NCBI GenBank assembly: GCA_016946835.1
Contig: JACVTC010000338.1
Coordinates: 1-42,451 of the forward strand
Source of the DNA: Neocallimastix lanati (nom. inval.)
Taxonomy: Eukaryota; Neocallimastigomycota; Neocallimastigomycetes; Neocallimastigales; Neocallimastigaceae
Reading direction: 5' to 3'
Length of the DNA: 42,451 nt
In this document: piece after piece, positions 1 through 8,468 of the stretch
How the letters are laid out: every line of letters begins with the position of its first letter
How positions within the stretch are numbered: position 1 is the first letter of the stretch
The notes under the pieces: model-generated
Databases searched by the model: none
What the model was told of the DNA's origin: nothing
What the model saw: the letters and a program-made list of their open reading frames with translations, nothing else
Translations under genes and position numbers: made by a program

Positions 1-199
1 TATTAATAAAATTTATTATATTTTAACTTAAAAGAAATTTGCTTTTCTTTATAGTTTAAGATATTTTGTGTTTTAGTAAAATTTTAATTTATTGATTATA
101 AAACATTTAATTTTGTTATACTTATTATCACTTTTAGAAATTAAATTCTAAATTAAGATAATAAGCAAACTATAATTCATTGCAGAAAAAGAAATCTTG

Positions 200-262
200 G
201 AATAGTGGCTAGAGTTTGTGATCATGAATCGAACTACTCGGGTTCGATTCACACACAAAGCA
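200..262 (+). pseudogene. tRNA-like Pol III relic 1 (SINE head or tRNA remnant)
   Basis: An A-box-like segment at about 203-214 (core TGGCTAGAG) is followed 34 nt later by a B-box-like segment at 241-251 (GGTTCGATTCA), with T-rich sequence further on. The segment does not close into a proper acceptor stem, so it is not a working tRNA gene. Positions 225-251 form a perfect 10-bp hairpin (TGAATCGAAC against GTTCGATTCA, 7-nt loop), so B-box-like sequence reads on both strands. It could be the head of a tRNA-derived SINE or an old tRNA fragment. Confidence 0.4.
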
Positions 263-636
263 AATTTCAGTAATTTTTATTTTCATTTTCTAGATATTTT
301 TTTCTGTAATTTTTTTAAGAATTTTATAGAAATTCTTAATAGTTAAAATTAAATTTTATTTTATTTTATTCCTTCTTTTTATTTTCTATTTTTTGGCTAA
401 AATCGGTTTTAAACGAATTATCCACAATTCTATAATTTTTCAAAATCATGAAAACTTTTTTTTCAAAAAAGTATAAATAAGTATGAATTTTCACTTGAAA
501 ATATTTCTTTTCGTGTTTTTATCGTAGTTTATTATTATTAGTAATAAAACATCTTTCTAATAAAACAATTTTTAATAAATAATTTAATAAATAAATATAT
601 AAAAATAAATACAAAACCAATATTACTAATATTTCA

Positions 637-1167
637 GCACTGACTTTCCTAATTAACCAAGGAATTAAGTGCTCCAATATTAATATCTTGTATTTACTAA
701 TTCTTGTGTTTGGTTTGCCTATTCTAAGTGTCATTTTAGTATTGGAACACTCAGGTTTCCGTTACACTAAGAATATTTTCATTACATAAGAACTCTTTAA
801 TAATATATTAATTATATTTTTATTAATATATTCTTGTATAAATCTATTTATTCTATTATCAGTATTGTCATCTACTCTATTAATATTTACAATTTTTTGT
901 TGATATGAATCTTCTACAAACTTCAATAATTATGTTTTTCTTTATCTCCCCGTAAGCTATCTTTATATTTACTTAGAAAATTTCTATGATATACTTTAAA
1001 TTGAGGCTATTTGTGGGTTCTAGTTTATCAAATCGTTCACTAATAGTTTATGGCCAGTGATGACCTTTGAAGTAAAAGATCTTATTTATAAAAGGCTTTA
1101 ATTAATTTGCACAATAATAAACAGTCTTTCCTTCCATATCAATGATGCTGTAGATCATTTTCGTTAA
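637..1167 (+). pseudogene. Decayed coding sequence, multi-pass membrane-like, unrecognised
   Basis: One plus-strand frame reads protein-like from 637 to a TAA at 1165, broken by stops at 787 (TAA), 901 (TGA), 997 (TAA), 1021 (TAG) and 1099 (TAA). In DNA this AT-rich far more stops would be expected over some 175 codons. Residues near 680-750 (LYLLILVFGLPILSVILVLE) and 790-900 (IFLLIYSCINLFILLSVLSS) look like membrane helices, and the tail contains FHINDAVDHFR. No in-frame ATG opens it. Just upstream, TACTAATATTTCAG (623-636) looks like a branch site plus 3' splice site, so this may be the last exon of a dead gene. I do not recognise the family. A live gene using a code that reads stop codons as sense is possible but less likely. 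Confidence 0.4.
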
Positions 1168-1365
1168 AAAATTTTAAATTTTTACTTTTTAAAATATAAA
1201 TGAAATAATTCTCTTTACTGATAATAACGTTTTGTAGAAATATACTAAATTAATGTATCCAATAATTTCAGAAAATCTTGATGTATTTTATTAAGTTCAA
1301 TTATTAAAATTAAATGTTATAGTTTTAAGATATATGTATCGAAACATTTATTTATTTAATTGTAT

Positions 1366-1432
1366 TAATGGTTAAGTGATAGGTTATTATGACTATTAGG
1401 TTGAATACAAAGGTTCTAATCACAGTCTTTCC
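1366..1432 (+). pseudogene. tRNA-like Pol III relic 2
   Basis: An A-box-like segment at 1369-1378 (TGGTTAAGTG) and a B-box-like segment at 1412-1421 (GGTTCTAATC) are spaced as in a tRNA or a tRNA-derived SINE. The acceptor and anticodon stems do not pair well and no anticodon loop can be assigned with confidence. The layout resembles the relic at 200-262, and both lie outside the array. Confidence 0.3.
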
Positions 1433-2735
1433 AAATTTTGATAATTTTTATTTATTATAAATAGAATATTATAGAAATTATTAGTGCTTTATGGCTTAAA
1501 TAATCAGACCAATAATACAAGAATGATCTATTTAATTAATAATTTGTATTATTTTTTATCTAAGATTCTATTTTAGAAAGAAAACATATTTTCTTTAACT
1601 TTCCATAATTATTAATTATTAGTAATATTTACAGATAAATTCGATTAATTATTTTTAAGTAAAAATTATAAATAGGTTTAAAATTTTATAATAAAATATT
1701 TCAAACTCACATTTTATTAATCAGTCATAATTCAAAAATTATATTAACTAATTAATTAATAAATAATAATTAATATTTATATTTAATAAATTAATAAAAC
1801 TAGTTTTTTATAAACAAATTTCAAATTACTTAAGTCTTACGAATCTATTGTGTATAAAAGTTTAATTTAAATTAAATTAATCCCCTTTTACAATAGAAAA
1901 ATGATATTGTTAATGCACTATCTAAGTTTTAATAATTCAAATCAATTATTAATATATATATATATAATTGTTAACTAAACTATTTCAATAATTTACATTT
2001 ATATTTTAATTAATTTTATAATATTTAATGTTATAAGAATATATATTAATATTTTTTATAATAAATTGTAACGTTTACAACCAATAGGTCTACATAAAAA
2101 GTAATTCGTTTTCTTGAAAAAAATTTGTTTCATTAATATTTTTATTAAAATATAAAATTTTTTATTATTTTTTTATTATTATTAATTAGTTATTGTAATT
2201 TTTATTAATTACTTTTAATAGATAATAAAATACAAATTAAAATTATTTTTTTATTAAAATTATTTAACTTTTTTTGAATTAATTTAAGATTAAAAAATTC
2301 GAAAAATTAAGTTTTCTATATCTAGAAAATGAATTTTATTGAAAAATTATAAAATAAATATTAAAATAGAATTATAATTTATTTATTATATAATATTAAC
2401 AAAGAAATTTCCTATAATAATTTAATTAATATAACGAAAATAATTAAATTTAAAAGTGTATGAAACGAACCAAAGTAGTTTAGCTTCATTGTCATGATGT
2501 ATTAAACCAGACATAAAATTTAAATCTTAAAATTCTTTACAAAAATGATATTAATTAAAGACCTAAATTTTAAAATTAGTCTTAAAATTAGAATCTAACA
2601 TATTTTTTAAATTCATTATTTTCATTTAATAGATATTTTAACTTAATTAAATTTTAAATAATTACTATATTTCTATTTAATTTTCATGAAATAATATGGG
2701 TATTATTAATTTTTACAATTTAAAGCACTAAATTA

Positions 2736-2741
<6 letters not shown>

Positions 2742-2774
<33 letters not shown>
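2742..2774 (+). repeat. Poly-T tract, T33
   Basis: Uninterrupted T run about 70 bp inside the unit start. It recurs at the same place in every unit with lengths I count as 33, 38, 37, 39 and 34, the most length-variable point in the array. It lies downstream of the Asn gene of the preceding unit, beyond that gene's T6 terminator. Confidence 0.95.
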
Positions 2775-2781
<7 letters not shown>

Positions 2782-2896
2782 ATATATTTATCATTGAATT
2801 AATAAATAATTTATTATTATTCATTGTATTTTATGAGATAAAAAAGATTTATATAAAAATATAAAAAATATAAAAAAAATAAAAAATATTAATATT

Positions 2897-2962
2897 AAAA
2901 ATAAAAATAAAAATAAAAATAAAAATAAAAATAAAAATAAAAATAAAAATAAAAAATAAAAA
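2897..2962 (+). repeat. (AAAAAT)n hexanucleotide tract
   Basis: About eleven copies of AAAAAT, the last slightly irregular, between the poly-T tract and the Ala gene. It is present in all five units. Confidence 0.9.
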
Positions 2963-3128
2963 TATTGTATTGCTATTGACTATATTATTTATTAAAGTAA
3001 AATAATTATTAAATGTTGTCTTTTACGTAGTAAATTATTATACCATTATATTAAAATGAATAAATAATTTATTTTATATTTTACTAACCTATAATTATTA
3101 ATTTAAATAAAAAAAATAAGGTTCAAAA

Positions 3129-3201
3129 TGGAGAATCCGGGCGTCGATCCCGGTGCCTCTCGCATGCTAAGCGAGCGCTCTACCATTTGAGCTAATTCCC
3201 C
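3129..3201 (-). tRNA. trnA(AGC): tRNA-Ala (AGC)
   Basis: A 73-nt cloverleaf with anticodon AGC in the loop TTAGCAT. The acceptor stem carries G3:U70, the identity pair by which alanyl-tRNA synthetase recognises its tRNA, and the discriminator is A. The T-loop starts with A instead of the usual T (ATCGACG), as in some other eukaryotic alanine tRNAs. A34 should be deaminated to inosine, to read GCU, GCC and GCA. No intron and no encoded CCA. The terminator is T4 directly after the gene (3125-3128) with a T8 backup at 3109-3116. A start-less Asn-rich open frame on the same strand runs into the 5' end of this gene. Confidence 0.98.
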
Positions 3202-3479
3202 TTCTTTGATAATATTTCTATGTTGTCTATACTTGTGGTACGAAGTAAATTTATAATTTTATTATCATTATTATTGTTATTATTATCATTATTATCATTA
3301 CTATCATTATTATCATTATTATTATTACTATCACTATTATTGTTATTATTGTTATAAATATTATTATAATTGTTATTAATATTATTATTATTTTTGTTAA
3401 TATTATTATTACTAGTACTAATATTAATGTTATTATTATTTTTATTATTTAATTTTTGGTATAAGTCGTTTTTATCTAT
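3192..3479 (-). other. Start-less Asn-rich open frame
   Basis: On the minus strand one frame stays open for 95 codons, from just after a TAA (3480-3482) to a TAG inside the D-arm of tRNA-Ala (3192-3194). It has no ATG. The middle is an imperfect trinucleotide tract (ATT with ATC, ACT and GTT on plus) that reads mostly Asn with Asp and Ser. The flanks look more like ordinary protein: IDKNDLYQKL before the tract, INLLRTTSIDNIEILSKKGN after it. It may be a relic exon of an Asn-rich protein, or simply a consequence of triplet repetition. The frame is probably not expressed, as it has no start and ends in a tRNA gene. Confidence 0.3.
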
Positions 3480-3871
3480 TTAATTTTTTATCTAAATAAA
3501 TTAAAATTGTAATTTTTATAATTTTTATTACTTTTAAGATTGTATTTAATTTTTATAATTTTTATTACTTTTAATACTGTATTTATTTTTAATTATATAA
3601 AAGAAAAATCTAATATAAAATAAGCAAATAAATAATGTTAATAATTAATACTTAAATTTTACATAATAAATAATATATTATATATATTATATATTATATA
3701 TATTATATATTTTATGTATTTTATGTATTTTATGTATTCTATATATTCTATAATAAATCATATATCTAAAAATTGTATTATTAAGTAAATAAATATTATT
3801 TTAAATATTATAAACTATTTCTATTTGACATATTCATTAAAGAAACAAAAAAAAAGAAAAAACCTAAAAAG
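3202..3871. other. Spacer Ala-His: triplet tract and TTTTATGTA repeats
   Basis: Contains the degenerate ATT/ATC tract (about 3258-3450), two near copies of a TAATTTTTATAATTTTTATT motif near 3510-3570, a TATTATA-rich stretch from 3670, and a 9-bp repeat TTTTATGTA at 3710-3736 with a degenerate fourth copy to 3745. The 50 bp just upstream of tRNA-Ala is more mixed in sequence than the rest. No RNA gene other than the flanking tRNAs is seen. Confidence 0.85.
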
Positions 3872-3944
3872 TGCCGTTCCCAGGATTCGAACCTGGGTCG
3901 AGTCGGCCACAACGACTTATACTAAACCACTATACGAGAACGGC
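3872..3944 (-). tRNA. trnH(GTG): tRNA-His (GTG)
   Basis: A 73-nt cloverleaf with anticodon GTG in the loop TTGTGGC. The acceptor pairs GCCGTTC with GAACGGC and the discriminator is A, as in other eukaryotic histidine tRNAs. The extra G-1 that HisRS needs is normally added by Thg1. Here the genome already has a G at -1 (C at 3945 on plus), so the primary transcript could carry it. The terminator is T5 one base after the gene (3866-3870). Upstream sequence contains TATATAAATAAAG about 13-25 bp before the gene, possibly TATA-like but hard to judge in this AT background. Confidence 0.98.
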
Positions 3945-4296
3945 CAAAATCACTTTATTTATATAAGTTTGAAAAGTATAAATTCAATATAGATTAACAT
4001 TAAATAATGGTAATTATTTTACTAACTTCATATTTATGTATAAAAAATTTCTTGACAATTTGATAATAATTTTAATTTAATAATTATTAGAAATCTGAAT
4101 TTTGATAATAAATTTTCATTAAAATATTAAACATTATTAAAATTAATAATAATATTAATCTTTAATTTTTTTTTAATTTCATATTATTTTTATTATTAAT
4201 GAATTTAATAAATAAATAAATATATATAGAAGTACTATTAAATGAATAAAAACTGAAAACGCATAAAAATTAAAAATTTAAAAAATTAAATAAAAA
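3945..4296. other. Spacer His-Phe
   Basis: Nearly pure A+T with short AATA and TAAA runs. I see no gene. The last bases (4292-4296) are the T5 terminator of the Tyr-Phe transcript. Confidence 0.8.
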
Positions 4297-4369
4297 TGCG
4301 ACCTCCGTGGCTTGAACACGGGACCTTTAGATCTTCAGTCTAACGCTCTCCCAGCTGAGCTAAGGTCGC
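4297..4369 (-). tRNA. trnF(GAA): tRNA-Phe (GAA)
   Basis: A 73-nt cloverleaf with anticodon GAA in the loop CTGAAGA, acceptor GCGACCT against AGGTCGC and discriminator A. It lies 11 nt after tRNA-Tyr on the same strand. The spacer has no T-run longer than three, so the two genes are probably one Tyr-Phe precursor ending at the T5 at 4292-4296. No intron. Confidence 0.98.
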
Positions 4370-4380
4370 TAAATTTTAAA

Positions 4381-4465
4381 TCCTTCGAACCGGAGTCGAA
4401 CCAGTGACATGTTGATTACTATATAATTCTACAGTCAACCGCTCTACCAACTGAGCTATCGAAGG
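4381..4465 (-). tRNA. trnY(GTA): tRNA-Tyr (GTA) with 12-nt intron
   Basis: 85 nt in the gene, 73 nt after splicing. The anticodon stem GTTGA/TCAAC encloses CTGTAG, a 12-nt AT-rich insert and A. The insert sits one base 3' of the anticodon, the standard place for nuclear tRNA introns, so maturation needs the tRNA splicing endonuclease and ligase. The acceptor pairs CCTTCGA with TCGAAGG and the discriminator is A. The gene is first in a probable Tyr-Phe dicistron. No other gene in the unit has an intron. Confidence 0.97.
4417..4428 (-). other. tRNA-Tyr intron
   Basis: 12 nt, AATTATATAGTA in gene orientation, between G37 and A38. It has the same length in units 1-4; the unit 5 copy has one extra base (13 nt). 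Confidence 0.9.
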
Positions 4466-5269
4466 ATCTTGTAAAATTATGCCAGAGAACCAATATAAAA
4501 TATACTTATTATATGTTAAACATAAAACTCTAGATTTTTAAAGAATATATTTTAATATATATCATAAAATGGATACAATTTAATGGTTTAATAATATCAT
4601 TAATAAATATTTATATTTTAATTAAAAAATTATAATTAAGTACTTTAATTTATAAATTTATATATTATATTAAAAAAAAAAAAAAATTTTTAGAAATTTA
4701 ATTAAAATATTTTTATTAAATTAATTAATAGGTTTATATATAAATATAATATCATGAATTATAAATAGCTATAAAAATAGATAAATTTTTTATAATTGAA
4801 AATATTACTATTTTCTATATTGTATTTTATAAGTATTAATATTATTTATGAATTTTAATTAAAATATTTATTATATAATTATATATTGATATACACATTT
4901 CTTTATATTGTAATTAAAACTTAAATACATTATTATAATTATTTTATGTCTTTGTTTTTATTATTTTTTTTTAAAATATTTATTTATATTTTTAATTTTT
5001 CGTTATTTATTATTTTTGATTATCATAACTTTTATTATTAATTTAAGAATTTTTAAAATTTCGTCTAATACTTTAAAAATTGCTTACATATATATTTTAT
5101 TATAACTAAATAAAAAATAAATAAAATATAAATTATAAATAATATATAACATTTTTATATCTTAATTTATCATTATCATTAAATCATTTATTATTTGTAT
5201 TAATAGAAATAAAAAAATAAAAATAAAAAAAAAAGAACGAAATATTGATACCAAAATTTAGTAAAAAAG
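4466..5269. other. Spacer Tyr-Leu
   Basis: About 800 bp of A+T-rich sequence with an A-run near 4673 and many short TAAAA and TTAAT runs. I see no open frame, RNA gene or longer repeat. The first 40 bp upstream of tRNA-Tyr is more mixed in sequence. Confidence 0.8.
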
Positions 5270-5352
5270 TGAACAGAGTGGGATTCGAACCCACGCCTAC
5301 GAATAGATCACGGCCTTAACGTGACGCCTTAGACCAACTCGGCCATCTGTCC
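5270..5352 (-). tRNA. trnL(AAG): tRNA-Leu (AAG)
   Basis: An 83-nt class II tRNA with anticodon AAG in the loop TTAAGGC. A34 should be edited to inosine, to read CUU and CUC. The long variable arm closes as CTA/TAG over a TTCG loop, a stable UUCG tetraloop. The acceptor is GGACAGA against TCTGTTC with discriminator A, the usual leucine base. AAG-type leucine tRNA is a eukaryotic signature. The gene stands alone, with a T6 terminator at 5263-5268. Confidence 0.98.
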
Positions 5353-5584
5353 AAGTTAATAATTTTTAATTGAAATTTTCTTTTCTACCAATACTAAATT
5401 ATCATTATATGATAATAATGTTATCAATGATATATACTATGCTAAAATTATTAACTAAATAATATAAATAGTAAATAGTGCAATTAATCATAATCAATTT
5501 TAATTTTATTGGTAAATAATATATATGTATTTAAATTTTAATATACTTTAATCAAAATATAGAAAAAAAAAAGATCAAAAGTAA

Positions 5585-5656
5585 TTCCGCATCGGGGAAT
5601 CGAACCCCGGCCGCCACGGTGAAAGCGTGGAATCCTAGCCACTGGACCAATGCGGA
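5585..5656 (-). tRNA. trnE(TTC): tRNA-Glu (TTC)
   Basis: 72 nt, anticodon TTC in the loop CTTTCAC, acceptor TCCGCAT against ATGCGGA, discriminator A. It reads GAA and, by wobble, GAG; no CTC partner is in the unit. It is the first gene of the minus-strand block in its direction of transcription. Termination is at T4 (5577-5580), backed by T10 (5563-5572). Confidence 0.98.
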
Positions 5657-6780
5657 TCTTGTTATTTTAAACTTTCATTTCTTGCTTTTTTATTATATCT
5701 TTGTAGTACAAAATTTTTCAATAGGTTAGGATTATTAATTTTATTATTAATACTATTAAATTATTAAATTATTAATATTACTAAATTGTTACATTTTTTC
5801 TTAAATTTTATATAATTAAACTTTACATTATTTAAATTAATTGTTTAAAGTTATTTATTAATATACATTATTTAAATTAATTGTTTAAAGTTATTTATTA
5901 ATATCTTTTCATTTTTTTTCTTATTTAAATTTTTATTTATCTAGTATTATTTTATTAATATTTTTATTTTTTCTTTTTTTTTTTTATTTTTTAATTTTCT
6001 TTTTTCATTTTTGTCTTTATTTAATAAATAATATTTTTCAAGTTAATTGTAATACTTAAAAGTGAATTTGTTCGATTCAATATAATCTTAGCAAAACTTC
6101 TAAATATTATTTATAATATTAATAAACTAATATATATGCATTTCAATGTACTTAATTTAATATTTATTATTAATAATAAATAATTATTTTTAATTTTATT
6201 TCATTCTTAAATTAGTTTTGAAAATAACAAATATATATATATATATATTACTATTATTTTATAATGAAAAAAAAAAGAAAAAAAAAAAGTTAAAAAGTTA
6301 AATTAATATTAAAATATTATAAATTGTGAAAATTTTATATTTTATTTATTTATTTTATACTTTTAAGTTTAGTTATTAAATTTTAATTTACCTTATTTTT
6401 AATTTAGTTTTAGTTTTTCTGTTTGATTGTTCCATTATCTTCAAAAGTTTTTATAAGCTATTTTAATATTAAATATTATATATAAATTAAAATAAAATTA
6501 ACAGTTATTTATTTATTAAAATTATTTCCAATAAGTTTATTTAATTTCTTAAAATACTAAATTTTAATTTTTAATTATTTTTAAACATTTATATTATATA
6601 TTAATAAATATATTATTATTTAATTTAATAAATATATAATATATATTTAATTAATATATCTATTCAATTAATATATCTATTTAATTGAAGTGATATTGAT
6701 AATTTTATAAATAATTTATAAATATTTTATATTGTAAATTATTATACAATATAGAAAATTTTGAAAAATTTTGTCAGATT
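5657..6780. other. Long spacer between divergent Glu and Val
   Basis: At 1.1 kb this is the longest gene-free stretch of the unit. It separates the minus-strand block from the plus-strand Val-Ser pair. It contains an exact 40-bp tandem duplication (5825-5904), T-rich stretches at 5910-6010, a TA run at about 6231-6248 and A-runs at 6266-6288. No gene is seen. Confidence 0.8.
5825..5904 (+). repeat. 40-bp exact tandem duplication
   Basis: Two identical 40-bp copies (5825-5864 and 5865-5904), starting ACATTATTTAAATTAATTG. It recurs at 16054-16133, 26282-26361 and 32500-32579, so it predates the amplification of the unit. Confidence 0.92.
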
Positions 6781-6854
6781 GATTTCGTGGTGTAGTCGGT
6801 TATCACGTCTGTCTAACACACAGACGGTCCCCGGTTCGAATCCGGGCGAAATCA
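6781..6854 (+). tRNA. trnV(AAC): tRNA-Val (AAC), first copy
   Basis: A 74-nt cloverleaf with anticodon AAC in the loop CTAACAC, acceptor GATTTCG against CGAAATC, discriminator A. After A34-to-inosine editing it reads GUU, GUC and GUA. An identical second gene lies at 8469-8542. The next gene, Ser, starts 6 nt later (spacer TTATTT) with no T4, so a Val-Ser precursor is likely. Confidence 0.98.
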
Positions 6855-6860
6855 TTATTT

Positions 6861-6942
6861 GACAGCATGTCCGAGTGGTTAAGGAGTGTGACTAGAAATC
6901 ACATAGGCTCTGCCTGCGCAGGTTCAAGTCCTGCTGCTGTCG
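6861..6942 (+). tRNA. trnS(AGA): tRNA-Ser (AGA)
   Basis: An 82-nt class II tRNA with anticodon AGA in the loop CTAGAAA. The long variable arm (AGGC/GCCT over TCT), the main feature read by seryl-tRNA synthetase, is intact. Acceptor GACAGCA against TGCTGTC, discriminator G. It is second in the probable Val-Ser dicistron, which ends at T5 (6943-6947). It converges on the minus-strand Ile-Lys pair 310 bp away. Confidence 0.98.
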
Positions 6943-7251
6943 TTTTTGCTTTATTTTTATTATAAAAATGCAATTATACATTAAATTTTATATATTAAAA
7001 AACTCAAAAAAAAAAAAAAAAAAGTTAATATTAAAATGCAATATGAAATTTTTAGAAATTGTTATTTTTTTTTTTTTTTTTTTTTAATTTTTTTATTTTT
7101 TATTTTATTTTTATTTTTTTTTTTTTGTTTTGTTTTTATTTATTTATTTATTTTTTTTTATTTTCATTTATTTATTTGCATTTTTATTTTCTTTTTTATT
7201 TTTATTTTATTAAAAACAAAAACTAAAAACAAAAATTAAAATATAAAAAAG
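6943..7251. repeat. Low-complexity zone between convergent Ser and Lys
   Basis: T5 terminator, then an A-run (about 7006-7023), then about 140 bp of nearly pure T with scattered A (about 7067-7210), then A-rich sequence ending in T6 (minus strand, 7245-7250). A 67-codon ATG frame at 7036-7239 is almost all Phe, Ile and Leu and comes from the T-run. I do not count it as a gene. Confidence 0.9.
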
Positions 7252-7324
7252 CGCCCAACGTGGGGGTCGAACCCACAACCTTGAGATTAAGAGTCTCACG
7301 CTCTACCGATTGAGCTAGCCGGGC
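7252..7324 (-). tRNA. trnK(CTT): tRNA-Lys (CTT), minus-strand copy
   Basis: 73 nt, anticodon CTT in the loop CTCTTAA, acceptor GCCCGGC against GTTGGGC, discriminator G. It is second in a probable Ile-Lys dicistron (8-nt spacer TTTCATTT), with a T6 terminator at 7245-7250. It is identical to the plus-strand gene at 11887-11959, although the sequence around the two differs. Confidence 0.98.
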
Positions 7325-7332
7325 AAATGAAA

Positions 7333-7406
7333 TGCTCTGTGCAGGGGTCGAACCTGCGACCTTGGCGTTATTAGCACCACGCTCTAACCGACTGAGCTAA
7401 CAGAGC
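7333..7406 (-). tRNA. trnI(AAT): tRNA-Ile (AAT), minus-strand copy
   Basis: 74 nt, anticodon AAT in the loop CTAATAA, acceptor GCTCTGT against ACAGAGC, discriminator A. With inosine at 34 it reads AUU, AUC and AUA; no TAT isoacceptor is in the unit. It heads the minus-strand Ile-Lys pair and is identical to the plus-strand gene at 11797-11870. Together the two Ile-Lys pairs form inverted arms about 4.4 kb apart. Confidence 0.98.
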
Positions 7407-7472
7407 TATTTTATCTTTATTTTGAAAAATATTTTTGAAATAGGGTATATTATTTAATATATTATATAATAT

Positions 7473-7580
7473 ATTATTTATTATTATTTATTATTATTTA
7501 TTATTATTTATTATTATTTATTATTATTTATTATTATTTATTATTATTTATTATTATTTATTATTATTTATTATTATTTA

Positions 7581-7628
<48 letters not shown>

Positions 7629-7652
7629 TATTATTATTTATTATTATTTATT
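7473..7652 (+). repeat. 10-bp minisatellite TTATTATTTA with (TTA)n core
   Basis: More than ten head-to-tail TTATTATTTA copies, an inner run of pure TTA (about 7584-7626), then three more 10-bp copies. It is present in units 1, 2 and 4. In unit 3 only a short piece is left, joined to a different minisatellite. Confidence 0.92.
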
Positions 7653-7976
7653 ATTAATACTTAAATTTATAAATTAGAAATATAATATAATACGCATATA
7701 TTATTGTATTATGTAGTTTATACTATCAAAAAAATATTTAAATAAAATTATAAGTAATTTAAATATTTGTAATATTATATTATTCTAATAAATTTAGAAA
7801 TATTTAATTTTTATTTTATTTTTAGCAAAAAAAAATATATTTTAAGTAATAATATTAAAAAAAATTTTTTTATAATATTTTGTAAGTATTAAAACGAATA
7901 TTTTATTTTAATAAAAAAAAATCAAAAGTAAAGATACTAAAAAAAAAATACTATAAAAGAATTCATTATATATTAA

Positions 7977-7977
<1 letters not shown>

Positions 7978-8045
<68 letters not shown>

Positions 8046-8056
8046 AATAAATAAAT
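7978..8056 (+). repeat. (TAA)n followed by (AAAT)n
   Basis: About 20 TAA triplets passing into five AAAT tetramers. Recurs in units 2 and 4; missing from unit 3 with the deleted block. Confidence 0.9.
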
Positions 8057-8390
8057 ATTATTATTAAATTTTATTAATCTATATCAAAGCAGTTGATAAA
8101 TAATTATTAATTAATTAATAATTAATACGAAATATTAGAATTAAAATCTAAACTAGTCAAAGACTATGATTTTATAAATTATATTGTAATATTATTATTT
8201 AATATTAAATATTGTGATTAATAATTTCATACTAAATTTAAATATAATTTTAGATTATATCAATATTCTAAAATATTATATATTAATGATTGAAATATTT
8301 TACTATGGGTAAAATACTTTAATTACTATTGTCTGAAAGCCTAAAAGGATCTAAGGAAAATAAAACAGGAATATTAAAATTCTTAAATGC

Positions 8391-8464
8391 GGGCTGTTAG
8401 TTCAGTTGGATAGAACGCTTGACTACGGATCAAGAGGTCGCAGGTTCAAGTCCTGCATAGCTCG
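8391..8464 (+). tRNA. trnR(ACG): tRNA-Arg (ACG)
   Basis: 74 nt, anticodon ACG in the loop CTACGGA, acceptor GGGCTGT against ATAGCTC (two G:U pairs), discriminator G. With inosine it reads CGU, CGC and CGA. AGA, which should be the main arginine codon in such an AT-rich genome, has no tRNA in the unit. Val follows after 4 nt, exactly TTTT, a minimal Pol III terminator; readthrough would give an Arg-Val precursor. The gene is lost in unit 3. Confidence 0.98.
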
Positions 8465-8468
8465 TTTT

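Larger units (their letters stand above)
1..2680. other. Left flank outside the tRNA array
   Basis: AT-rich DNA that does not recur in the array. Its contents are two tRNA-like Pol III relics (about 200-262 and 1366-1432) and a decayed reading frame (637-1167). The patch from about 640 to 1165 is clearly less AT-rich than its surroundings. From about 1440 to 2680 I see only A+T-rich sequence with short TA and AAT runs, and no open frame or RNA gene. The flank ends where array sequence begins at 2681. Confidence 0.85.
7407..8390. other. Spacer Ile-Arg with minisatellite and (TAA)n
   Basis: Holds a 10-bp minisatellite (7473-7652), a TAA/AAAT microsatellite (about 7978-8056) and otherwise A+T-rich sequence. 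The last 70 bp before Arg (8321-8390) is more mixed (contains CTGAAAGCCTAAAAGGATC) and could hold upstream Pol III signals. The breakpoint of the unit 3 deletion lies in the minisatellite. Confidence 0.85.

Noticed and set aside
519-734. 71-codon minus-strand ATG frame in the left flank
   Set aside because: It runs antisense to the longer protein-like plus-strand frame at 637-1167, and its C-terminal half is low-complexity Leu/Ile/Tyr from TAAATA runs. I take it as a shadow.
3258-3450. Regular ATT/ATC spacing suggesting a CRISPR-like or binding-site array
   Set aside because: It is an imperfect trinucleotide tract without spacers or fixed-length repeats.
3945-3975. TATA box upstream of tRNA-His
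   Set aside because: TATA-like strings occur throughout the spacers, so position alone does not support a promoter; I mention it only in the gene entry.
5399-5417. Palindrome ATTATCAT/ATGATAAT downstream of the Leu-AAG 5' end
   Set aside because: Eight-bp arms are expected by chance in DNA this AT-rich; unlike 12534-12602 there is no extended pairing.
7036-7239. 67-codon frame, repeated at 17265-17468 and inside 33643-33915
   Set aside because: Almost entirely Phe, Ile and Leu from a T-rich low-complexity tract between two convergent tRNA genes. It changes with homopolymer length and has no protein character.
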